Positions 9,012-15,322 of a stretch of DNA of 64,000 bases are shown one piece after another (positions within the stretch are counted from its first letter, which is position 1; every line of letters begins with the position of its first letter). The notes beneath the pieces are model-generated. The model made no database searches. It was not told where the DNA came from and worked only from the letters and a program-made list of their open reading frames with translations. The stretch is from Streptomyces antioxidans (GTDB taxonomy: Bacteria; Actinomycetota; Actinomycetes; Streptomycetales; Streptomycetaceae). Made by a program: the position numbers and the translations under genes. The stretch is from NCBI RefSeq assembly GCF_000968685.2, contig NZ_LAKD02000070.1, positions 16,451 to 80,450 of the forward strand, in the 5' to 3' direction.

Positions 9012-9665
9012 GTGCGCGTACTCGTCGTCGAGGACGAGCAGCTGCTCGCCGATGCGGTGGCCACCGGACTGCGCCGGGAGGCCATGGCCGTCGACGTCGT
9101 GTATGACGGGGCCGCCGCCCTGGAGCGGATCGCCGTCAACGACTATGACGTCGTCGTCCTCGACCGGGACCTGCCCCTCGTGCACGGTGACGACGTCTGC
9201 CGCAAGATCGTCGAGCTCGGCATGCCCACCCGGGTGCTGATGCTCACCGCCTCCGGTGACGTCAGTGACCGCGTGGAGGGCCTGGAGATCGGCGCGGACG
9301 ACTACCTGCCCAAGCCCTTCGCCTTCAGCGAACTGATCGCGCGCGTCCGGGCGCTCGGCCGCCGGACGACCGTGGCCCTGCCGCCCGTCCTGGAGCGCGC
9401 CGGGATCAAGTTGGACCCCAACCGCCGCGAGGTGTTCCGGGACGGCAAGGAGATCCAGCTGGCGCCGAAGGAGTTCGCGGTGCTGGAGGTGCTCCTGCGC
9501 AGCGAGGGCGCCGTGGTCTCCGCGGAGCAGCTGCTGGAGAAGGCGTGGGACGAGAACACCGACCCGTTCACCAATGTGGTGCGGGTGACGGTGATGACGC
9601 TGCGCCGCAAGCTGGGCGAGCCCGCCGTGATCGTCACCGTCCCCGGCTCGGGCTACCGGATCTGA
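9012..9665 (+). CDS. cutR: Response regulator CutR (OmpR/PhoB type)
   Basis: 217 residues. Receiver domain (1-~115) with the acidic pocket EDE, phospho-Asp in VVVLDRDLPLVHGD, the switch Thr in LMLTASG and Lys in YLPKPF. The OmpR-type winged helix follows (LAPKEFAVLEVLL ... VVRVTVMTLRRKLG ... VPGSGYRI). It closely resembles CutR of Streptomyces as I remember it. GTG 9012 is chosen because the receiver core begins VRVLVVEDE and AAGGAAGGA lies 7 nt upstream. It is followed 6 nt later by its kinase gene. CutRS has been linked to secretion-quality control; direct targets cannot be read here. Confidence 0.92.
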   Translation: MRVLVVEDEQLLADAVATGLRREAMAVDVVYDGAAALERIAVNDYDVVVLDRDLPLVHGDDVCRKIVELGMPTRVLMLTASGDVSDRVEGLEIGADDYLPKPFAFSELIARVRALGRRTTVALPPVLERAGIKLDPNRREVFRDGKEIQLAPKEFAVLEVLLRSEGAVVSAEQLLEKAWDENTDPFTNVVRVTVMTLRRKLGEPAVIVTVPGSGYRI

Positions 9666-9671
9666 TCAGGC

Positions 9672-10919
9672 ATGGCGACGACTCCGACCCCACTGCCGCC
9701 GACGGTGCCGCCCAAGCCCAGCTGGGACCCGCAGGCCGGCTCGCGCCCCAACCCCTGGCTGCGCCCCACGATCCGGATACGGCTCACGCTGCTGTACGGC
9801 GGGATGTTCCTGATCGCCGGGGTGGTGCTGCTGACGATCATCTACCTGCTGGCCGCCCAGGCCCTCCACGTCGGCAACGAGCTGCCGTTCAAGCTGGTCG
9901 GCGGCAGTGTCCAGCCGACCAACAACACCTGCCCCGAGATCATCGGCCAGAGCAGCCCTGACCAGTTCAACGCGGTCCTGAACACCTGTATGAAGGAGCA
10001 GCGCCAGCTGGCCCTCGACGGGCTGCTGCGCCGCTCCCTGATAGCCCTCCTGGGCCTGTCCGTGATCGCCTTCGCCTTCGGCTACGCGATGGCCGGACGG
10101 GTGCTCTCGCCGCTCGGCCGGATCACCCGGACCGCGCGCCAGGTGGCCGGCTCGGACCTGTCCCGCCGGATCGAGCTGGACGGCCCGGACGACGAGCTCA
10201 AGGAGCTCGCCGACACCTTCGACGAGATGCTGGAGCGCCTGGACCGGGCGTTCACCGCCCAGCAGCGGTTCGTCGCCAACGCCTCCCACGAGCTGCGCAC
10301 CCCGCTGGCGATCAACCGCACCCTGCTGGAGGTGCAGCTCTCGGACCCCCAGGCGTCCCCCGAGCTGACCCAGCTGGGCAAGACCCTGCTGGCCACCAAC
10401 GAGCGCAGCGAGCAGCTGGTGGAGGGCCTGCTGTTGCTGGCCCGCAGCGACAACGAGATCGTCGACCGCAAGCCGGTGGACCTCGCCGAGGTGGCCTCCC
10501 AGGCGCTGGAGCAGGTGCGGGCGGAGGCCGAGGAGAAGGGCGTGGAGCTGCGCGGGCAGCGCGCCGCCGCGGTGGTCCAGGGCAACGGGGTGCTGCTGGA
10601 GCGGATCGCGCTGAACCTGGTCCAGAACGCGGTGCGGTACAACGTGGCCCGGGACGGCTGGGTGGAGGTCATAACCGAGAGCCGGCAGGGCCAGGCCGTG
10701 CTGGTGGTCGCGAACACCGGCCCGGTGGTCCCCGGCTACGAGATGGACAACATCTTCGAGCCCTTCCGCAGGCTCCGTACGGAGCGCACCGGCAGTGACA
10801 AGGGCGTCGGCCTCGGGCTGTCGATCGCGCGCTCGGTGGCGCGCGCCCACGGCGGCCGCATCGCGGCGGAGCCGCGCGAGGGAGGTGGCCTGGTGATGCG
10901 GGTGGTGCTGCCGGTGTGA
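9672..10919 (+). CDS. cutS: Sensor histidine kinase CutS
   Basis: 415 residues: transmembrane helix near 43-65, a short extracellular sensor of ~60 residues, a second helix around 118-138, then HAMP, HisKA with the phospho-acceptor in NASHELRTPLAINR, and HATPase with N (NLVQNAVRYN), G1 and G2 boxes (GVGLGLSIARSVARAHGG). The sensor loop holds two Cys about 22 residues apart (NNTCPEI and NTCMKEQ), consistent with a disulfide-based redox switch proposed for CutS. Encoded 6 nt after cutR, clearly one operon. Confidence 0.92.
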   Translation: MATTPTPLPPTVPPKPSWDPQAGSRPNPWLRPTIRIRLTLLYGGMFLIAGVVLLTIIYLLAAQALHVGNELPFKLVGGSVQPTNNTCPEIIGQSSPDQFNAVLNTCMKEQRQLALDGLLRRSLIALLGLSVIAFAFGYAMAGRVLSPLGRITRTARQVAGSDLSRRIELDGPDDELKELADTFDEMLERLDRAFTAQQRFVANASHELRTPLAINRTLLEVQLSDPQASPELTQLGKTLLATNERSEQLVEGLLLLARSDNEIVDRKPVDLAEVASQALEQVRAEAEEKGVELRGQRAAAVVQGNGVLLERIALNLVQNAVRYNVARDGWVEVITESRQGQAVLVVANTGPVVPGYEMDNIFEPFRRLRTERTGSDKGVGLGLSIARSVARAHGGRIAAEPREGGGLVMRVVLPV

Positions 10920-11325
10920 GGCCGGAGAACGAGCGGCCGGAAACCCGTCGGGAGGTGTTCGCTTTGGGCGGAATTTTCCGGATCCGCCCACCCGATGTAG
11001 GGTGTGTGATCGATCACATGGGCGATTTTCCGGCCACATACTCTGCGTGATCGTCACGGTTGACGGAAAGCCGGGAAAATCCGGGTTTTCAGGGGCCGTG
11101 ATCACGGGAAGTACACGTCATGGCGCATGTGAGTGCGACATTCGGACCGTGTACGGTCCCGATGGCCATCCAACCCGATCACCTCTTCAGGGGTGCGGTT
11201 GGGTGTCGATTGAGTAACAGACCTTGATGTGAGGCAAAATCTCCGCCTCGGGTCGGGCACAAGTCCGGCCTCTCACGCGTTACGTGCGCTGGAGACACCA
11301 CAGACACCCAGAGGGGGAGAGCGAC
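10920..11325. other. 406-bp intergenic region before DUF4193 gene
   Basis: No gene seen. Contains a weak 7-bp hairpin after cutS (10966-10989), a perfect 14-bp palindrome at 11005-11018 (listed separately), TTGACG near 11061 as a possible -35, and a GTGTAC-containing half-repeat around 11147. The GAGGGGGAGA ribosome site at 11311-11320 belongs to the next gene. Confidence 0.5.
11005..11018. promoter_or_regulatory. Perfect 14-bp palindrome TGTGATCGATCACA
   Basis: Perfectly symmetric TGTGA-N4-TCACA, resembling half sites of CRP/FNR regulators but with N4 instead of N6 spacing. It lies about 85 bp after cutS and 308 bp before the DUF4193 start. Whether it is an operator is inference. Confidence 0.45.
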
Positions 11326-11628
11326 ATGGCAACGGACTACGACACCCCACGCAAGACCGACGATGACGTCAACGAGGACAGCATCGAGGAACTGAAGGCT
11401 CGGCGGAACGACAAGTCCGCGTCCACCGTCGACGTGGATGAGTTCGAGCAGGCCGAGGGCCTGGAGCTGCCCGGTGCGGACCTCTCCAACGAGGAGCTGT
11501 CCGTCCGGGTCCTGCCCCGCCAGGCCGACGAGTTCACCTGCATGAGCTGCTTCCTCGTGCACCACCGCAGCCAGCTGGCCGCCGAGACCAAGAACGGCCA
11601 GCCGATCTGCCGCGACTGCGCGGCCTGA
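11326..11628 (+). CDS. DUF4193 zinc-ribbon-like small protein
   Basis: 100 residues: an acidic N-terminal half (TDDDVNEDSIEELKARR) and a C-terminal half with two CxxC pairs (FTCMSCFLVHHR and ICRDCAA) that likely bind one zinc. This is the conserved actinobacterial DUF4193 architecture; its function is not established, though zinc-ribbon proteins of this kind often bind nucleic acid or RNA polymerase. ATG 11326 follows GAGGGGGAGA; the 14-residue longer frame has no support. A same-strand gene starts 14 nt after its stop. Confidence 0.85.
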   Translation: MATDYDTPRKTDDDVNEDSIEELKARRNDKSASTVDVDEFEQAEGLELPGADLSNEELSVRVLPRQADEFTCMSCFLVHHRSQLAAETKNGQPICRDCAA

Positions 11629-11642
11629 GCCGCGGGGTCGGC

Positions 11643-12344
11643 GTGGAGGCGGGACACGACGACATGAACGAGACCGAGCGAGGCCGGATGGCCTCGCTCG
11701 CGACCGCTGTCGGCCGTGGAGTGCGGCGAGGCGGTGAGCGCGCGAGAGCGGGGGTCTACGCGGTCACCGACCGGATCATCGCGAACGCTCCGCGCATCGC
11801 TGTCCGCGATCTCGCGACGCTGCGCAAGCAGTTCCCGGGGCTGGGCCCCGAAGAGCTCGCGGACAAGCTGGTGGCCGGCGCCGCGGGCGGTACCGCCACA
11901 GTGGGTGCGGGCGTTGGTGCCGCGGCGATGCTGCCTGCTCCGCCCGCCATGCCCACCGAGCTGGCCGCCGAGATCGTCGGCGTGGCCTCCATAGAGTTCA
12001 AGTTGATCGCCGAGTTGCACGAGGTCTACGGGGTGCGCGCGCCCGGCTCCACACGCCAGCGCGCCGTCGCCTACCTCGGCGCCTGGGCCGAGGAGCGCGG
12101 CATCGACGTCGCCCAGCCGGCGACCGTCAACGCGGCTCTCGGCGTCCAGATGAAGCGCGAGCTGCGCCAGCAGGTCCTCAGACGCAGCTTCCGGAACATG
12201 CCGTCCCTGGCGCCCTTCATGGTCGGCGCGGCCGTGGGAGCCACGATGAACCGGCGCGACACCAAGAAGCTCGCGCGCAAGGTCCGCAAGGATCTGCGGG
12301 CCAAGCAGATCCCCTGGGACCTCCCCGTGGCCCTGGAGGAATGA
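11643..12344 (+). CDS. Hypothetical protein with central hydrophobic hairpin
   Basis: About 233 residues, GTG start at 11643 (an internal ATG at 11664 is an alternative). The N-terminal third is basic and amphipathic. A small-residue, hydrophobic stretch follows (AGAAGGTATVGAGVGAAAMLPAPPA, split by prolines), then a helical domain (AEIVGVASIEFKLIAELHEVYG) and a second Gly/Ala stretch (MVGAAVGATMNRRDTKKLA). The basic C-terminus is KKLARKVRKDLRAKQ. It looks like a membrane-associated Streptomyces protein of unknown role, placed between DUF4193 and DUF3093 genes. No catalytic motif found. Confidence 0.7.
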   Translation: MEAGHDDMNETERGRMASLATAVGRGVRRGGERARAGVYAVTDRIIANAPRIAVRDLATLRKQFPGLGPEELADKLVAGAAGGTATVGAGVGAAAMLPAPPAMPTELAAEIVGVASIEFKLIAELHEVYGVRAPGSTRQRAVAYLGAWAEERGIDVAQPATVNAALGVQMKRELRQQVLRRSFRNMPSLAPFMVGAAVGATMNRRDTKKLARKVRKDLRAKQIPWDLPVALEE

Positions 12345-12384
12345 ACTCCCCGCCCTGGAGGAACGCACTCCTCGCGCGCCCCCG

Positions 12385-12831
12385 TCACGCCGAGCGCACG
12401 GCCGTGAGCGCGGCGGCGAGCGCCTTGGGATCCCGTGTGGACACATACACATACGGTGTTGGGTCCTCCGGATCGGTGACCTCCACCCGCAGCGCGGTCG
12501 GGATGTAGCTGCGCAGCAGCATGAACGCCTGCGGATCGGCCTTGTAGCTCCGCCAGGCGGCCGCCTCCTCGGCGTCCAGCACCTGCGGCGTCCCCAGCGC
12601 CGACACCGGGATCTTCGCCTCTCCGGCCACCAGCGAGTCCGCCACCACGCGCACCCGCGCCGAGCCGTACGAACTCACCCCCACACAGGCCAGTGCCGCC
12701 CCGCCGATCAGCCCGCCGAGCATCGGCAGAGTGCCGAACGGCAGCATGATCAGCCCCACCGAGACCCCGATCAGGATGGCGATGAGCCACCAGGAAGGGG
12801 GTGCGCTGAGACGTTCCTCATAAGGCTGCAT
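12385..12831 (-). CDS. DUF3093 membrane protein
   Basis: 148 residues with two N-terminal transmembrane helices (WWLIAILIGVSVGLIMLPFG and LGGLIGGAALACVGV) and a cytoplasmic or extracellular beta-rich domain (RVRVVADSLVAGEAKIPVSALG ... PYVYVSTRDPKALAAAL). This matches the actinobacterial DUF3093 family; function unknown. The start is ATG 12831; the 71-residue longer frame runs into the divergent thioesterase gene. The two genes share only 59 bp of intergenic DNA. Confidence 0.82.
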   Translation of the reverse strand: MQPYEERLSAPPSWWLIAILIGVSVGLIMLPFGTLPMLGGLIGGAALACVGVSSYGSARVRVVADSLVAGEAKIPVSALGTPQVLDAEEAAAWRSYKADPQAFMLLRSYIPTALRVEVTDPEDPTPYVYVSTRDPKALAAALTAVRSA

Positions 12832-12876
12832 GCGTATCAGCTTGGCACGGCCGCCAACCCGAACTCTCCGCGCGGG

Positions 12877-12882
12877 TAAGGT
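12877..12882 (+). promoter_or_regulatory. Probable -10 of a leaderless thioesterase-dut transcript
   Basis: TAAGGT fits the Streptomyces -10 form TANNNT and ends 8 nt before GTG 12891. There is no ribosome site in between, so the mRNA probably begins at or next to the start codon. Confidence 0.5.
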
Positions 12883-12890
12883 CAGCCGTT

Positions 12891-13472
12891 GTGAGTGGAC
12901 GAACGACAGGGCTGACGCCGCCGGAGGACTCCAAGGCGCCCGTGCGCCACCCCGACGCACCCGCGCCGGGGGAAACCCTCGGCGCGCACTACGACCAGTG
13001 TTTCGGCTGCGGCCACCAGCCGGGGGGCCTGGGGCTGACCACACGGGCTGGCGAGGGCGTGAGCGTCACCGCCGAGTTCACCGTGCGCACCGGCCACCAG
13101 GGCGCGCCCGGCCTGGCCCACGGCGGGGTGCTGGCCGCGGCGCTGGACGAGACGCTCGGATCGCTCAACTGGCTCCAGCGGGTGATCGCGGTGACCGGGC
13201 GGCTGGAGACGGACTTCGTACGGCCCGTGCCGGTCGGCGCCGAGCTCCACCTGGAGGCGCGGGTGGACGCCGTGCACGGACGCAAGATCTACTGCTCGGC
13301 CACGGGCCGGATCGACGCCCCCGACGGCCCCGTCGCGGTGCGGGCGCAGGCCCTCTTCATAGAGGTGCGGGTCGACCACTTCATCGAGAACGGCCGGACG
13401 GAGGAGATCGACGCGGCGCTCGCCGATCCGGACCAGGTGAGGGTCGCGCGCGCCTTCGAGGTGAACCCATGA
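12891..13472 (+). CDS. PaaI-type hotdog thioesterase
   Basis: 193 residues with one hotdog domain. Conserved features: the N-terminal CFGCGHQPGGLGL segment seen in this subfamily, then GLAHGGVLAAALDETLG, whose His/Gly and Asp/Glu residues form the acyl-CoA thioesterase active site. The likely reaction is hydrolysis of an acyl-CoA thioester; the physiological acyl group is unknown. GTG start with no ribosome site, consistent with a leaderless mRNA. The stop overlaps the dut start (ATGA), so the two are translationally coupled. Confidence 0.85.
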   Translation: MSGRTTGLTPPEDSKAPVRHPDAPAPGETLGAHYDQCFGCGHQPGGLGLTTRAGEGVSVTAEFTVRTGHQGAPGLAHGGVLAAALDETLGSLNWLQRVIAVTGRLETDFVRPVPVGAELHLEARVDAVHGRKIYCSATGRIDAPDGPVAVRAQALFIEVRVDHFIENGRTEEIDAALADPDQVRVARAFEVNP

Positions 13473-13984
13473 GCCCGCTCCCCGTAGACGTGCTGTTCCG
13501 CAGGGTGGACCCCGAGGTGCCGGTCCCCGGCTACGCCCACCCCGGCGACGCCGGGGCCGACCTGGTCACCACCGAGCCCGCCGAACTGGCCCCCGGGGAG
13601 CGCGCGGTCCTGCCCACCGGAGTGTCTATCGCACTCCCGGAGGGGTATGCCGCCTTCGTGCACCCACGGTCCGGACTTGCCGCGCGCTGCGGGGTCGCCA
13701 TGGTGAATGCCCCGGGGACCATCGATGCCGGGTACCGTGGAGAGATCAAGGTGATCGTGGTCAATCTGGACCCGCGCGAGAGCGTGCGGTTCGAGCGCTT
13801 CGACCGGATCGCCCAATTGGTCGTCCAGCAGGTCGAGAAGGTGCGCTTCCAGGAGGTGGCGGAGCTTCCCGGGTCGGCGCGGGCCGAAGGGGGCTTCGGG
13901 TCCACCGGCGGCCATGCCGCCGTGGACGGCACAACGGGTGGGAATGGATACGCTTCGGTCGGTTCCGACCGGGAAGGACGATGA
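13469..13984 (+). CDS. dut: dUTP diphosphatase (dUTPase)
   Basis: 171 residues. Hydrolyses dUTP to dUMP and pyrophosphate, keeping uracil out of DNA and feeding dTMP synthesis. All five trimeric-dUTPase motifs are present in order: AHPGDAGADL (1), HPRSGLAARCGV (2), NAPGTIDAGYRGEIKV with the uracil-binding hairpin and catalytic Asp (3), RFDRIAQLVV (4) and the C-terminal P-loop-like EGGFGSTG (5). About 20 extra residues follow motif 5. It starts within the stop of the thioesterase gene, and the DUF3710 gene begins 2 nt after its stop. Confidence 0.95.
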   Translation: MSPLPVDVLFRRVDPEVPVPGYAHPGDAGADLVTTEPAELAPGERAVLPTGVSIALPEGYAAFVHPRSGLAARCGVAMVNAPGTIDAGYRGEIKVIVVNLDPRESVRFERFDRIAQLVVQQVEKVRFQEVAELPGSARAEGGFGSTGGHAAVDGTTGGNGYASVGSDREGR

Positions 13985-13985
13985 C

Positions 13986-14771
13986 GTGTTCGGACGTCGC
14001 CGCAAGCGCAGCAAGGAGGACGTCGAGTCGCTCGACGTGACCTCCGACGAGTTGGCCGAGGACGCGGAGGACGCGGGCGGCGCTGAGGACACCGCCGCGC
14101 CCGCGGAGACCGGGCGGGTGAGCCTGCCCCCGGCCCCGCGCCCCGAGGGCCCCTGGGACGTGTCCGAGGTGCGTGAGCCCGGCGAGGGCCGGGTGGACCT
14201 CGGTGGTCTGTTCGTGCCCGGCGTGGAGGGCATGGAGCTGCGGGTGGAGGTCGCGGGCGACGCGATCGTCGCCGCGACCGTGGTGCTGCGGGACAGCGCC
14301 GTGCAGCTCCAGGGGTTCGCCGCGCCCAAGAAGGAAGGCATCTGGGGCGAGGTGCGCGACGAGATCGCCACCGGCATCACCCAGCAGGGCGGGATCGTGG
14401 ACGAGGTCGAGGGCCCGCTCGGCTGGGAGCTGCGCGCCCAGGTGCCGGTGCAGCTCCCGGACGGCAAGAACGGTGTGCAGGTGGTCCGCTTCGTCGGCGT
14501 GGACGGGCCCCGCTGGTTCCTGCGCGGTGTGATCTCCGGGCAGGGCGCGGTGCAGCCCGAGACCGGCAGCCTCCTGGAAGCGATCTTCCGGGACACGGTC
14601 GTGGTGCGCGGTGAGGGCCCGATGGCCCCGCGCGACCCGATCGTCCTCAAGCTGCCGGACGACGCGCAGATGGTGCCCGACGGGGTGCAGCAGGACGAGG
14701 CGCAGGGCTCGCGGTTCGCGGGCGGCGCCGACCGGCTCCAGCGCGGCCCGGAGATCTCCGAGGTGCGCTGA
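13986..14771 (+). CDS. DUF3710 protein
   Basis: 261 residues with a GTG start just after the dut stop; GGAAGGA lies upstream inside dut. A basic N-terminus (FGRRRKRSKED) is followed by an acidic low-complexity stretch. The conserved DUF3710 core then runs from about GPWDVSEV through VDLGGLFVPGVEGMELRVEV to PLGWELRAQVPVQLPDGKNGVQ and GVDGPRWFLRGVISGQGA. The family is actinobacterial, without known function. Conserved linkage to dut suggests a housekeeping operon (inference). A strong hairpin follows about 90 nt later. Confidence 0.85.
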   Translation: MFGRRRKRSKEDVESLDVTSDELAEDAEDAGGAEDTAAPAETGRVSLPPAPRPEGPWDVSEVREPGEGRVDLGGLFVPGVEGMELRVEVAGDAIVAATVVLRDSAVQLQGFAAPKKEGIWGEVRDEIATGITQQGGIVDEVEGPLGWELRAQVPVQLPDGKNGVQVVRFVGVDGPRWFLRGVISGQGAVQPETGSLLEAIFRDTVVVRGEGPMAPRDPIVLKLPDDAQMVPDGVQQDEAQGSRFAGGADRLQRGPEISEVR

Positions 14772-14861
14772 GCCGTCCGCGCGCACGAGAGCTCGCACAC
14801 GGCAGCTCCCGTGCGGCAGCTCGTGTACGACGGCTCCCGTATGGCGGAGAGCCAAGGCCCG

Positions 14862-14894
14862 GAAGGGGCCCGGGGCAGGGCCCCGGGCCCCTTC
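14862..14894 (+). terminator. Terminator of the thioesterase-dut-DUF3710 operon
   Basis: Perfect 15-bp GC-only-rich inverted repeat (14862-14876 with 14880-14894), 3-nt loop. Confidence 0.8.
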
Positions 14895-15081
14895 GGCATG
14901 TTCCGGAGCCTCCCCGCGGGGTTCTCGGGGTTCTCGGGGTTTTCCCTGAACCCTTTGAACACCCCCGCCGCACCGGCCGTACTCATGGGCGCGAGCCCTT
15001 GTGATCCTTGGCGGGCCGCTCGCTCGCGTCCGACCGGGCCGACGGCGCAAGGCCCGGTCCGATGGATGTGAGCGTCTGCTG

Positions 15082-15116
15082 GTGGACCGTACTCTTCTCT
15101 GCGGAGTACGGCCCAC
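15082..15116 (+). promoter_or_regulatory. Imperfect hairpin in the region upstream of kdpD
   Basis: Arms 15082-15094 and 15104-15116 pair with one internal mismatch (core CCGTACTC / GAGTACGG perfect). It lies ~205 bp before kdpD. It could be an operator or a leader structure; no terminator-like T run follows. Confidence 0.35.
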
Positions 15117-15322
15117 CGGCCTTCCCCGCGCGCCGCGGGGCGTCCGGGCGCCGCGCGTCAGAGACGCGTCAAGAGGGCGCCGATGGCCGTAAGGGAGGCG
15201 TCAAGGGACGGCCGGTCCGGCCGGGGGGCGCGGTTTGCTCGACGGGTACCGCCCGCCGGAGCTCGCCGAGCGCTCGGGCGCCGTCCAGCGGGGCAAAGCC
15301 GTCCAACAGGGAAAATGGGGGC

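Larger units (their letters stand above)
14772..15322. other. 551-bp intergenic region before kdpD
   Basis: No convincing gene. It holds the terminator at 14862-14894, two short direct repeats of GGGTTCTC type near 14925-14945, and an upstream hairpin at 15082-15116 (listed separately). Kinase homology begins only at ATG 15323, so longer in-frame extensions into this region are unlikely to be translated. Confidence 0.55.
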
